From Mimachlamys varia (taxonomy: Eukaryota; Mollusca; Bivalvia; Pectinida; Pectinidae): a DNA stretch of 64,000 nt. The DNA lies in assembly GCA_947623455.1 (NCBI GenBank), contig OX392533.1:32548229-32612228 (forward strand), given 5' to 3'. The notes below the pieces were generated by a model, which ran no database searches, had not been told where the DNA came from, and worked only from the letters and a program-made list of their open reading frames with translations. Shown piece after piece: positions 20,293 to 31,780 of the stretch. The stretch's first letter is position 1; the number at the start of each line of letters is the position of its first letter. The position numbers and the translations under genes are program-made.

Positions 20293-21099
20293 ATTAGATT
20301 GACAAATTGAATCATTTTTATCAACAATGTATCTGATGAAATGTGTTTGTGTCTGTGTATAAATATGGAGAAAGTGTCAATATTATATAACAATTGAAAT
20401 CGATAATGTTAATACAAACGACAAGTATTACTAACAATAGTATAAAAGACTCTAAAGGAGTGATGCCAATTTGGGCCTTTCTGTGGCTTAACAGTGATAA
20501 GGCTAATATTTTGCATAAATATTCTTTGAGGTCCGCTGCATATTTTATTATGTTCAATACATCTAATTTTGCGTGTGCTCAAAGGGAAATGGTGGGTCAA
20601 AGTGGGCAGGTTGTAAAATTCAAAATTGGTTGTTCTTCTATAAACTGGTAAATTGTAGGAAGAATAGGGTAATATAGCATTTTCGGCTTTAATCGTTGTA
20701 GTCTTTCATATCTATAACGTTCCAGTTGCTATCTTAAAAGAATTTTACGTGTTGTATTATCTTGCTTTTGTCGTTTATAATGTGTGGTATAAGTGGATTT
20801 TGTCATCTGCGGTTTGGACAGTTCGTTTTATTGGACATTTGTACGTTCGATTCCGTAAGGAATTTGTAGTGTTATGGGACTCTGTAGTGGATTTGGCTCT
20901 TTCCAGGTGTGCGTACCCGTCTGGTTTGACGAATGTCTGCCCGGGTATTTCCAGTTTATCTGTTATGACGGCCATCTTGCCGGGTGAGCCGGGGACATTT
21001 TGTGTAATGCGCTGTCATTGGTCGAGACTGCGGTGGTGGAGCCAGTCACTGAGTCTCTCAGATTACGGATGTTATTCCGGGTATTTATACTAAGGGTAT
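20293..21099. other. No gene recognised; longest ORF is unassigned
   Basis: A plus-strand ORF of 114 codons (20749-21093) and overlapping minus ORFs show no recognisable domain. The composition is Trp/Ser-rich and the ORF is probably non-coding. Confidence 0.3.
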
Positions 21100-21300
21100 G
21101 CATGATTAGTTTTATTAGATAGCTGACACTCTGAAAACAGAGCGGCTTATAATGCATGCGTAAGTTAGGTCTTTTAGACAGCTGAAAACAGAGTTGCTTT
21201 ATTGCATGTTTACATCTAGTAGATAGGCCTAGCTGGCACTCTGAAAACAGAGCGGCTTATGCATGTGTACGCCTAGGAACATGTTCTGAAACCGGAACAA
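21100..21300 (+). repeat. Degenerate tandem repeat with CTGAAAACAGAG
   Basis: 'ctgaaaacagagcggcttat' recurs at about 21130 and 21240, with a shorter variant ('ctgaaaacagagttgcttta') at about 21182. Spacing is roughly 50-60 bp. Context to 21850 (AATAAA at about 21721, ending near 'tgtcacggttcggtac') could be an old LTR, but no partner LTR or primer site was seen. Confidence 0.4.
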
Positions 21301-21847
21301 CTTAGCGTAAGAATTAACGTTGCATGTGTAGACTAGGGTAGGTGTTGTTTCTAGAGGGAGGGTGGAAGTCTAGCCCGTCTCGTAGGCTGGTAGGCTAGTA
21401 TAATTATGGACCGGGTGGGATATATACTCTTTAGGTTCGTAATACTTGTCAAGTTGGTCATATTTACAAGGCATTGAGGTGTGTATTGAGAGTTAACATG
21501 GAATTTCTCCAGGGATTGTCTCGTGCATGTACGTGTGGGTAGCTTGTCATAGTCTAGGTAACCTATTATTTGGATAAGTCTGATTTCCTGGTATACATTT
21601 TGTTACAATTTCTATACTTGTTACATTCTATTTTGATGCAGGCTTTACATCTGATTTAACTGGAACTTGGTTGTTTTGTACTGTTATTTATGTAAATGAA
21701 ACCAAACTTGTCTTAATTCATAATAAACTTTTACTGTGGTTTTGTTGTGGGTCTTTCCTAAAACTTCGACTAATCAAAGGGAAAAGAACCGGAAAGTGGG
21801 TTTAGAAGGTGACTGTTGGCCACTGGTTTTATGTCACGGTTCGGTAC
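21301..21847. other. No gene recognised; possible old LTR tail
   Basis: An AATAAA within 'cataataaacttttactgtg' near 21721 precedes a GT-rich stretch, as at a polyadenylation site. No ORF of note. Confidence 0.3.
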
Positions 21848-21930
21848 ATCTGATTAAAATCATATCTTGATCTCCGCGCCGTTACGTAAGCTTCTCTCTG
21901 TTGCGTTTAGATCTGAGATAATCCCATAGA
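21848..21930 (+). mobile_element. MITE-B, one arm only
   Basis: 'catctgattaaaatcatatc ttgatctccgcgccgtt' through 'gataatcccatag', then an abrupt change of sequence. The full-length form is at 25474-25836. Confidence 0.65.
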
Positions 21931-21944
21931 GTAAGTTCGGCTAT

Positions 21945-22202
21945 TATCGGACACATTTGATCGCAATAAAGTGTTGTCAACAGTTCAGGCTTCCGTCGCT
22001 CTATCTTAGTTCGGTAGCCTTTGCCTCTATCGTGGAGCTAGTGTGTTTCGGAAGGTATCGGGGTTTTACTTAACTACCGACGTAGCTATACGTATTGGAA
22101 CTTTGCATCTAAGATCGGGTTGTATCGGACGACTGAGGGTTGTATCGGACATTGATTTCAGGTATATCGGACAGCCATTTTATCATTAGGGTATCATCGG
22201 AC
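21945..22202 (+). repeat. Cluster of TATCGGAC motifs
   Basis: TATCGGAC at 21945, 22123, 22143 and 22165, and the variant CATCGGAC at 22195. Lies about 0.9 kb downstream of the pogo transposase C terminus. These may be subterminal repeats of that transposon; 'tttcggacac' at about 25464 on its other side may belong with them. Confidence 0.4.
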
Positions 22203-23085
22203 GCTTACTTTCATCATACTTATCAAGTTTTATATTTACTTATCTTGTATATTATATGATATGTACAAGACCAGAATCGATTTTAACATAGATCTAAGGC
22301 ACACGAGAATTTCAAAATCAGGCCGACCGGCACAGGAATGGTGGCAAACAAACACGTTGTTTTAATCTTTGCATTTCTTTTTTTGACATTTACTAGTGAA
22401 TTGTCATATTTTACGAACTTAATGTGTTTCCTTACTGTTTCACCTGTCTTTTTACAGATAGCGAATTCAACTCACAAACCTGCGTGTATGAATATCATAG
22501 ATGTAGTATGAATCTGTGATGTCAGAAAAAAAAACATAATTACTGCGTGCATTCTTCCCATCTATGTTTTCATGACTGTAAGATCTATAACACATAATTT
22601 CGTATTCGGTTTTATGAAGTTCATTTATGTCTGGACTCTTTTTAACTACTTGTGATTGTGTCGTATATTCGCCCAAACCAGACCACCTTTCTCTAATGGA
22701 CGTCGTTCAAGTTTGTACAGTTTTTCTATTGGTGGTGTCCTAGGGTTGAAGTCTTCTCACTCGATTTTACATTGCAGTCGGTTTCGTTTCAAAGAAGTAT
22801 CACGATCAACATAACAAACTTTGGCTGCGCCCATTAGAATAAGGTGATCCGATTTGGGGATGTACATGCTTTGTCGTATATAGCTAACCTATATTTCCTA
22901 TAGCCAGTTTTATATGAACTCCTACAGATTACACTTGTAAATTTAGAAACAAAAATATCTTCAACTGAAATGTTTTAATAACATATTATTTCATCAGAAG
23001 TTTTCCTCCGGAGTCCGTTTGTGCACTGATAGTTATTTGACTTTGAGTTTTTAATTTGCTTTCTCTTTCTTCTCTAATTCACGTT
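22203..23085. other. No gene recognised
   Basis: AT-rich spacer downstream of the pogo transposase; possibly its non-coding terminal region. Confidence 0.35.
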
Positions 23086-23940
23086 TTAGTTTCGTTGTTT
23101 CTCTCTTATGTTTTCTTTCCTCTTTCTCTCTTTCACGTTTCTCTTTTCCTTCCTGATCATCTTTCTTTTTTTTTTTTTAAATATTTCGTCAGAAGTTAAC
23201 AAACGATGACATGTAATTTTCTTGCTCTTTTGTTCTTGTTTATTTGAGTCATTTGTGTTTTGAATATGTAACGGTAAGTCAAAGATGGAGTCGATCTCGG
23301 CATTCCAAGAAACAGCATCAGTTACTGTTGATGGACCAGCTACAATTTCTAACTGTCCCGATGTTACCAATAGCAGAAGGCCTTCTGCATTTTCAATTTG
23401 AGCAACTCCATTGTCGTTTGCCGTTGCAAGGACTTCAGCGGCCATGGTCAATGTCGCGGACGAAGCTGATATTGAAGAGGTCGATCCTGACGGCATAGCG
23501 GACGATCCTGGCGGTGTAGAGGACGATGTCGGTTGCATAGAAGACGATGTCGGCGGCATAGAGGACGATGTCGGTGGCATAGAAGACGATGTCGGCGGCA
23601 AAGAGGACGATGTCGGCGGCATAAGGGACGATGTCGGTGGCATAGAGGACGATGTCGGCGGCATAGGGGACGATGTCGGCGGCATAGAGGACAATGTCGG
23701 TGTCATAGAGGACGATGTCGGCGGCATAGAGGATGGAGCTGAAAGTGTAGAGGACGGAGCTGTCATTGACGGTGTGGTTGTGGATACAAAGAGAAAGGAG
23801 GGAGCAAACGCAGAGGTTGCCACTCTGTCTGGGTTAAAGGGGTACACCCCGCACACTTCGAACCCCTTTATGATATTTGATTTAGTATATTTTAGTATAT
23901 GCGTCCTTGAATAGACGAGGCCATTCCCATTTCGTAACAA
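23086..23940 (-). pseudogene. pogo transposase C-terminal part, after a frameshift
   Basis: This continues the transposase at 23882-25012 in another frame. Following the shift near 23890-23900 it reads IIKGFEVCGVYPFNPDRV, the usual end of the pogo DDE domain. Next comes an array of about 12 SSMPPTS-like heptads (21-bp units, about 23500-23735), then HRLLTSDEI and a Lys/Arg/Glu-rich tail to the stop at 23086. Such a basic tail is common in this family. The heptad array is an expansion I do not recognise in relatives. The complementary strand of the array is also open and would read EDDVGGI repeats, probably without meaning. Confidence 0.75.
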
Positions 23941-25012
23941 TGTTCGTTGGGAATAAACTCATGAAGTTCGTGCAGACACTATTATACTCACGTTGGAAAG
24001 GGCCAAACACCGTTTTGTCCAACGGGTTTAGGAACTGGGTTGTATGTGGCGGCAGTGCAAATAATGCAATGCCATTCTTTCTGGCAGCCTCAATCAATTC
24101 TAAAGTTTCATGGGAACTGTGGCTATCCAAAAGTATGATTTGGGGGCGCTCATGACCACAGTGTTTCAAAACATTGTCGTTGAACCATGTAACGCCCAGA
24201 ACGTCTTCCATCCATGCTTTCTTTTGGTACGTGTATTTCGTTCCCGCGGGACCTTCCTTAACATTATATGCGCGAAGACATTTGTCCGTTAAGCCCTTAA
24301 AGACAACAAGCGGAGGTATATCCTCACATGCAGCATTAATGCAGGTTAAAACACTCGCACCATCTCGTGTATTACCCACTCGACCTGGGACATTCCTCTG
24401 GCCTATCTCCCCTAACGTTTTCGACGGTTTGTGTGTTAGTGACACGTTTGTCTCATCACTGTTCCAAATTGTCTTTGGCTTATCTTTCAGTCCGGGGTCT
24501 GAGAGTGTCTTTCCAAGATCTGCGAAGTACTGTTTAGTTACTTCAATGTTTAACATTCGTGCTCTTACATTATTTAACGGTGTCGGGGATCTTAAGGATA
24601 AGTCCGTATGCCGCTTACGGAACCCATCTAACCAATCCTTTCCGGGGACGCCATCCCGGAAAGGGTTTGGAAGATTCATGTGTTTAGCCAAGCGGGACAT
24701 TTTCAGAGCTAATTGTGCGCGGGTTATGCAGAACCCCATCTGTCCAGCCACTTTTGTTTTGTTGACTATTTCGCTTTCCACTTCTATGGGAAACACGGTT
24801 TGTTTTCCCGGCCTGGCCCCCTCTTCAACTTGCCCCGAAATTCTGTCCCCTATCGTTGATTTAGGCACCCAAAAATGTTGTGATGGCTGGCGAATAGAAA
24901 ATACATTGGCTTTAACAGAAGCCACAGCATTATCCACAGATGTGGAGTTGTATTGACATCTTATCTTTTTTTTAGTTTTCCGTGGCATGTTTTTTTTCTG
25001 AAAAAAACCCAA
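23882..25012 (-). pseudogene. pogo-like (Tc1/mariner superfamily) transposase, main part
   Basis: 376 codons; the likely start is the MPRK methionine at 24986-24988. Residues 20-60 form a Pipsqueak-type helix-turn-helix (SVDNAVASVKANVFSIRQPS). About 75-140 form a CENP-B/Tc5-type DNA-binding domain (GKDWLDGFRKRH). The catalytic triad is Asp in IWNSDETNVS, Asp in IILLDSHSSHETLEL and Asp in NPLDKTVFGPF. The last two are separated by 35 residues (DD35D), normal for pogo. One frameshift near 23890 is the only clear lesion, so this is a relatively young copy. Terminal inverted repeats were not located with confidence. Confidence 0.85.
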
Positions 25013-25473
25013 TACAAAACAATAATTAATTTAGAAGTCTATAAATATTTGATGGTACCTATTGTGACGTCACCACTATCGACGCACCAGATTTTAAAAG
25101 TACATGTGCACTTTTAATTTATAAGTAAATAAGACAGAGTAAAACAATGTTGTACATCATTGGAGGCTGATAGTCACGTCACCAGAATACACGCCATAAA
25201 GGGGGTCATGGTATATTTGTTACATTGTAACATTACTAGATTTAACCGTTAGGGGACTTTTGAAACTTATGTGAACATCGATTTCAATGATTTTTATCTG
25301 GTTTTGAGTATTTGATAAATGAGCAGAAATAATGCTTTTTAATGAGTACTATTTAGAATTGTAGTATCAAGTTTCTTTAGGCTGTTATGTAAGGTCCATA
25401 TTCACACAAAATCGGGTGCCCGATCCCTTCCAGTGCATGAAGGTAAAATTTTCCTTAGGGGTTTTTCGGACAC
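25013..25473. other. No gene recognised; transposon 5' flank
   Basis: AT-rich sequence upstream of the pogo transposase with a TGACGTCA palindrome at 25075-25082. Ends in 'tttttcggacac' just before MITE-B. Confidence 0.4.
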
Positions 25474-25836
25474 CAATCTGATTAAAATCATATCTTGATC
25501 TCCGCGACGTTCCGTAAACTTCTCTTTGCTGCGTTAAAATCTGAGATAATCCCATAGGGGGTCATGTCCCGATGACCTTTCGCATTAGCCAATCAAATTT
25601 GACAGTGAAATTTTTGAGGCGACAAAGCTTGCATAGTCGCATTTGTCCGTTTGGTTATTTCGTCACCAAAAAGTTCATGTGGGATAATGTGACGAAATTG
25701 CTTGCTGCAAGATGACAGGTCATTGGAAAATTATGTTAGTGTTTAGTAAGGAGGCGACAAAGGTCACCTTTCATGGGGTGTTGTCAGATCCTTGTAAAAC
25801 GGAGTGAGAACAAGGATCTGTATTTTAATCAGATTG
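25474..25836 (+). mobile_element. MITE-B, near full-length copy
   Basis: Begins CAATCTGATTAAAATCATAT and ends ATTTTAATCAGATTG. The 15-bp termini are inverted repeats, while the adjoining arms differ: one side 'cttgatctccgcgacgttcc', the other 'aggatctgtattttaatcag'. The second arm itself forms a hairpin (CAGATCCTTGT...ACAAGGATCTG). No ORF. No clear duplication at this copy. Confidence 0.8.
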
Positions 25837-25974
25837 GGCGCCTCTGCACCCACAAGTGAACAATATATAATTGCTATTAAGTTTGGTTAGAATTGGACTT
25901 GTGATTTTATAAAAATAGATTGAAGTTAGAAATGCCCATTTCGACATCTTTCAATGCCGAAAACATATAGTTAC

Positions 25975-26460
25975 TAATCCCTGCTTGACAATCAGCATTA
26001 TGGGAGGGGAACGACTGGTTCGCCCGTTGTCAGTATAACGTGACCGGATGGGGTGCTCTGCTTGGTGCCTTCGGCAGTACACTTCAGTGCGTTAGCATTT
26101 TAAATCGGCAAAAGATTCGGACTATTGCATGTAGGCTAGCAAGAACATACCCCAGCCTCTAACATACACACGCTTAACAACGTGACAAATATTTACATGG
26201 CGGGTGTCGTCGATGAAGTAGAAAACGCTTCATCTTCCGGAACAGCTGATCGTATTCTCTTGTACTTTTAAAGTGGAGCTTTCCTTTGTTCATATTTTGC
26301 CCAAGGTTTAATCAATTTTGAGTTCAGATTACGATTGTGTTTACGCTTCGGTATTCTCTAATTCATTCTCAACACACACGTGTCCACAACGCATACACCG
26401 GGAGGCAGTCCTTAAATGACCTTGGCTGTTAATGGGACGTAAAAACAATCAACCAACCAA
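25975..26460 (+). repeat. SINE-like repeat, copy 2, split by a PLE tail
   Basis: The left part (25975-26180) matches 14030-14200 ('gactggttcgcc', 'cttcggcagtacacttcagt', 'ggcaaaagattcggactatt'). The right part (26385-26460) matches 14200-14290 ('gcatacaccgggaggcag', 'gctgttaatgggacg', A/C-rich tail). Between them lies a PLE tail. Confidence 0.65.
26181..26384 (+). mobile_element. PLE tail nested in the SINE-like repeat
   Basis: Contains 'tttacatggcgggtgtcgtc', 'cgatgaagtagaaaacgctt' and 'gtttacgcttcggtattctc'. Flanks both show ACGTG (aacaACGTGAC on the left, cacACGTGTCC on the right), a possible short target duplication. The second hairpin arm is degraded. Confidence 0.6.
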
Positions 26461-27508
26461 CCTCTTGGGCCCCTTCGAACCCTGCGGGGTCAGTCAGTAA
26501 CTTGCCAAGAATATGTTATGATATCCATGTAGGGGTGACAGTGTTTTTCAATCTACTTTGGTGTCGGTAAATTGAAGATTATCTTAAGGTATTTGAAATC
26601 AAAATAGAAGAAATTGTTTTATCTTTATCTACTTTTTGCCCTTGGTTAAATCGATTTCGGGTTCGGTTTATGAATTTGTTAACGCTTCGGTATTCTCCAA
26701 TTTATTTTCTTACTCTGTACAGCTGTATCTTTACTTGTAATAGACATAATATGCCGAAAAAATCATACTACACATGTAAAAAACTAACTACACATGAATT
26801 ATTTGGACTTTGTGCAGATATGCATGCATATTGTTTTTACCATAAATGTATTTGCCATGGTAACTAGGTTACTATGAACAACTTGGTATTTGTTGGAAAA
26901 TTGCCCGCCCACTCAACTCCTCCTAAACCAGTGAACGAATTTCAATGAAGTTACACAGGAACGTTAAGGATCTATGTTTAAATGTGCTTGCAGACGTTTT
27001 TGTGGCGATGCTAACCAGGTCTTTTATTGTTGTATAGAAGTATTTATTGCAAAGTGTGTAGTTTTTCAGTTGTTAGTGCCTCAGAAGTGCATTACAATAA
27101 TGCTTATCGGGATGTTCCATATTTGCGTTACAAAATGATTTCTAGGGGCAAACTGCAGACGTGAAATATTTTGATGGTACAGTATTGTTCTCGCACATCC
27201 CTGGGCAAACTTATCCATATCACCAAGAGATATCCACTCTGAAAAAGTTCCTTTAATCAGCAGTATCAGTTAATTCTAGCTGGATCAACTGCTGAAAGAA
27301 TTCAACTTGTATGTCTGACGATTGTCCAGGGTTGCCGTCCCTTAGTTCATCAATGAGCTCCGTTTCTCCCAAAGAAATTGAATTTATTGACTGGTTGTTA
27401 GGAAGAGCTGATGCAGATGCATCTATTGAAAGTTCTTTTTGTATTAAGTCAAGACTCTTAGGTGTTGCATGTTGTTGATCTTGCTTTTGAAAGTATTTCT
27501 CATAGTTT
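26461..27508. other. No gene recognised
   Basis: Includes a second short PLE-like piece near 26635-26705 ('aatcgatttcgggttcggtt'). Otherwise no recognisable family; ORFs are under 70 codons. Confidence 0.4.
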
Positions 27509-28276
27509 TTAGCTCACCTGGCCCGAAGGGCCAAGTGAGCTTATGTGATGGTGCAGCGTCCGTCGTCCGTCCGCCCGTCAACTTTTTCCTTTAAACGACT
27601 TCTTCTAAAATACTTTAAGGCCTATTGACATGAAATTTGGCCGGTAGCTTTCTTGGAAGGAGCTGAACAAAGTTTGCGAAAAAAAATCACTTTGACCTAA
27701 TTTCAAGGTCACAGGGGTCAAAAATGTCGAAACCTACCAACATCTTCTTCTAAAATACCGTCGGGCATAGAGACCTCATATTCGACCTGTAGCTTTCTTG
27801 GATGAAGCTGAATAAAGTTTGCGAAAAAGAAATGACCTCGACCCATATTCAAGGTCACAGTGAGGTTAAATCTGTTAAAACCTTTAAACGACTTCTTCTG
27901 AAATACCAAAAACCCTAGAAGCATGATATTTGGCTGAAAGGTTCCTTGAATGGAACTTGACAAACTTTGGGAAGGAAAATGAGCTCGACCCATATTAAAG
28001 ATCACAGTGGTCAAATCGGTTAAAAGCTTTGAGTATTTTTTTCTGGTAAACCCAAATGCCTAGAGACATGATATTTGGCTGGTTACGTCCTGGGATGAAG
28101 CGAAACAAAATTTGAAAATGATGTCTGATAAGGAGACAGGGGTAAAATATGTTTAAATCTTAACATGTTTTTCTAAGTGTCTTACAGTAAAAGATTTAGA
28201 GGACTTTAGGGTTACACTATAGTATAAGTCAGAGATTGATACCAGGTGAGCGATGCAGGCCCATTGGGTCTCTTGT
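27509..28276 (+). repeat. Long dispersed repeat A, copy 2
   Basis: Same terminal hairpins as the copy at 2534. The interior has about 4 units containing 'aaacgacttcttctaaaata' and 'aaggtcacaggggtcaaa', of the 145-bp type. Ends 'aggtgagcgatgcaggccca' ... 'tctcttgt'. Confidence 0.85.
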
Positions 28277-28429
28277 TGTAAAATACCTTTTGAAGCATTG
28301 TTTATTTTTCAGGACAAATTTAGCACTATCAACCAGTAATTCCTCTACCGACCTATTTTCCTTTACCTGTACACTACAAACTATATTCATGACAGAACCT
28401 GTAGACGTCCAATCGTACTGTTAACTGCA

Positions 28430-29110
28430 GTTCGGAGGTATGCCGAAAATGCTGCAGATTGTTTTTAAAGGCCTTGTTGAAGTATTTACTTCCATCCAAG
28501 AACACGAAGGATCCAATATCCACCAATTTCAGTTCTCTATCCAGGGGTTTGTATCTTTCTTTCGTTATCTACGAAGCTAATTTGACTTCTACCTTCACAA
28601 CGTTAATTCAGGGCCTCAGTATTACTGGTACACTATACTCCAGGGGTGGAATTAACGGGATGTGGATTCTGAAAAAATCTCTAAAAGGTTTTCTGATCAG
28701 TCTTGAGCACCACCCTCAAACATTTCATCAAAGCATTTTATATTTTTTCACCCTGTACACTACCATACCGCATACAAAACTGAAAGATCGTCTTCGATGT
28801 CTCAAGAAAGGTGGACGACGATACAAAAACATGGTTGTGAACTATCTTGAAGCATAATTTGTGAAAAAAACAACAATAACTTCGGAGGAGGATTTACTAA
28901 CAGACTGTTGGCATTCCAATAGGAGCATACTGTGGTATACTTTTGACCGACATCTTTTCACACGAGGCTTAATTTGTCGATGGGCTGATCAGGACGGGTA
29001 ACAAAAACCTTGCAATTTTTTTTAAGTTTCACGTTCAGGTATATTGACGATCTAGATTCTTTCCTTTTAGCTTCCTCGACAGATTAAGGCCCTGGATCTT
29101 TATAAGCTTT
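28430..29110 (+). mobile_element. PLE reverse transcriptase, broken copy
   Basis: 28459-28857 covers the middle RT region: INGMWILKKSLKGF, LYTTIPHTKLKDRLR and GGRRYKNMVVNYLEA. After a stop it continues with GIPIGAYCG and a degraded YIDD (28,905-29,060). The endonuclease is absent. Confidence 0.8.
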
Positions 29111-29360
29111 GCAATATTGACCCTCTCAAAATAGCCACTAATTTGTCTATATTAAATGCCCCTTAAAAAGTTCTTTGTGTGTCCTAAATGATCACATGCC
29201 CATTTTAGCTGACCATCAGCGAGATTCAGCACCTGATCAGAAAAATTAAAAGACTTTAATGCACCAGACCTGATATGATTTAGGAAGTTTGAGCAAGAAC
29301 ATGATTTGTTTTGCGGATTATGAATAACTGCATGCCATGATTACAGACTAAAATGACCCA

Positions 29361-29626
29361 AATTGATTAAAATCATATCCCTGCTCCGTTCCGTAAACTT
29401 ATCTTTGCTGCATCACGATCTGAGGACATCCACAGGGGGTGAGGTTCAGATGACCTATATTACATTAGCCAATCAAATTACTACTTTCAGAATTTGTACA
29501 TTTAGTCAGTGACGTAACGACTTGCTGCAAGATGAAAGATCATCTGGGGATGTCCTCGGATCTTGACGCAGCAGAGAGAAGTTTACAGAACGGAGCGGAA
29601 TTCAAGATATGATTTTAAACAGATTG
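29361..29626. mobile_element. MITE-B copy with one arm type on both ends
   Basis: Both ends carry the 'atcatatc...ctccgttccgtaaac' arm: the left as 'aattgattaaaatcatatcc', the right as 'agtttacagaacggagcgga' and 'gatatgattttaaacagatt g'. This makes a longer overall palindrome than in other copies, probably by recombination or deletion. Confidence 0.65.
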
Positions 29627-29629
29627 ACA

Positions 29630-29935
29630 ATGACCACCACATTGTTGTTTTTTTTCACAAATTATGCTCCAAGATAGCTCACAACCATGTATGTGTATCG
29701 TCGTCCAGTTTTCTTGAACAAAATGCTCTCGTAATGATACATCGAAGACTGACGACCAAGGCCAGCCAGGTGCTTATTTGACTTATTTTCACACGAGGCT
29801 GAATTTGTCGATGAACTGATCAGGATGGGTAACAAAAACCACAAACAAGAAAATTGCTTATCTAGTCAATCGTGTATACCGTACTGAACTTTAAAATAAA
29901 AGACAACAGACTCTCTTACTTGATCTTTACTTTTT
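29630..29935. mobile_element. Rearranged PLE fragments, opposite orientations
   Basis: The minus strand reads KKTGRRYTYMVVSYLGA (29640-29720). The plus strand resumes at 29785 with 'tttcacacgaggctgaattt gtcgatgaactgatcaggat', the SHEAEFVDELIR block. One copy was therefore inverted or two copies are fused head to head. Confidence 0.6.
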
Positions 29936-31780
29936 CGAAAGTGCCAACGTTTAGGATTGATGACGTCACATTAAAATTACCTACTATTTACGTGCAATGG
30001 GGCTTTGACGTTGTCCGCAATTATCGATATCCTTCGTGTGATGTTCCATCCAGAGTATTGTTGCCGTTTTTCTTTTTAATCAATAGCGATGCTATTTTAC
30101 AGGTAGTACAGGCAAGTACTACGCTTTCATGGGACGATTTTAGAACTTTTGACAGAAATTAGAATAATGGAAAAATAACAATCAGATGTTAAGGCGCTAC
30201 ATGACATAGTTGAAACATTTTATTGTAAAATATACAAATGCATTGGACAACAAGTTATTGCAACTTAGAAACAGTCCTCCCCACCATACATGATAATCAT
30301 TAAGTACATATATGTTTGGGAGAGGAGGGAAGAAGAGAATGTACAGGGGTAGGATGGAGGTAGGGCATTCGAAACTGACTTTAAGAAATTATTAGGTCCC
30401 TGTGATATATGGGATGGGTGCATGTAACGAAGAAAAAAAAGGGGGGGTATATACGTACGTAGCTTGGAGGTTCTGCAGGACGATACTGTATTACCTTTGG
30501 CTTTGGGATGGCGCGAACCTCGGTTCTTTCTTCCATGTATCAAAAACCCTTAGGCTTGACTTTACTGGCCTGTCTGTTGCATTTTGTGTACGCGTTCAGC
30601 ACTATTCCATGTATATATAATATGGAAACGTAGCTTTTGTATGCATTTTCACTGGTTTCCTATTTACATTGTAAAAACTCAACAGCATAATCGTCTCATC
30701 AACCCCTCCTATATACTTTTATATGTTTTAATAATGGTTGCAGTTTCGTGTTTTTGTCGATGGTGTTCAGTAGCCAAACATGTTTCCGTGCTCCCTTCCC
30801 TCTGTTTTTAAAAGGCTGCGGTTAACAATATACTTAACGCATTCACACTGTTTCATTAGGTTCAAAGATTGGATTGGAAACTGGGGATATTAGTTTGGTT
30901 TCGCCCGCCTGTCTGTCTGTCACGCTTCGTTTCCGTGCAATAACGGCAACAAATATTGTAACGGTCTTCGCCCCTGGCTCAACCCTTTTACAAATGGAGA
31001 GCACAACTATTCTTACTAATTGTCTATTATTTGCTTTTGACAAGCCCCAGAAAATTACCTTTATGGTTACCGTTTATTTATGGAACCAAGTGAAAATAAT
31101 AGTGACAGATAATATAACAACAATAGCAACTTCTACAGACTCTCTCCAAATTATCTCATAAATAAGTAATAGATAATGATGGACAATGTAGTATGAGACC
31201 TTTGCGGATACCGGAACTATCCGATATATGTAGAGGACAGAACAAGTCTATTTACCCCTACAGTAAACTATAATATAGTCAAACAACAGAAATGAACCAA
31301 GTGCCAATGATACTAATAAGCAATGTAATGAGTACTAAAAGTACCAACACCTAGATCTATAAAGATTATAATACAGAACACTAAATATATCAGGATTACT
31401 CCCAGTTAAAATGTGTTTAGAAATAGTCAGATCACTAGACGCTATGCATAACAATGTCCAACCCCTCTGTCAGAACCACTAAAAGTACTATCAAAGGTAC
31501 GCTAAGTTAAAACATGTTAATATGATTAAAATCCCCCCGTCCATCCCCAATGAGTTGCTTTTCCTTAATCCTAACTAAACATACCGACAGTTTTAAGGTT
31601 TCGGAACGATCCGAAGGTGTTATAACTGCCAGCAGCTACTAAAACCAACCTTGCCCTATGAATATCCGATGGCAACTGATTTTCCGATACCCAACATAAT
31701 TATTATTAACATCAACGTGGCAACTCACGAGCTCAACGGGGCAACGTCCCCATAATCAGCGGACTCAGACGGAGTGATGG
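29936..31780. other. No gene recognised
   Basis: Several plus ORFs of 70-96 codons (29872-30162, 30584-30811, 30874-31161) show no recognisable domain or splice context. A TGACGTCA palindrome lies at 29961-29968. Confidence 0.35.

Noticed and set aside
20749..21093. 114-codon plus ORF as a gene
   Set aside because: No domain, odd composition, no splice or start context, and an equally open minus frame.
23411..23914. Plus ORF of 167 codons with EDDVGGI repeats
   Set aside because: Antisense of the transposase heptad array, whose own strand matches a known family on both sides.
24174..24956. Plus ORF of 260 codons opposite the pogo transposase
   Set aside because: The minus strand carries an unmistakable transposase; this is its shadow.
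29872..30162. 96-codon ORF as a gene
   Set aside because: Its first part is PLE RT residue (KIKDNRLS), the rest has no recognised features; most likely a chance extension of a relic.
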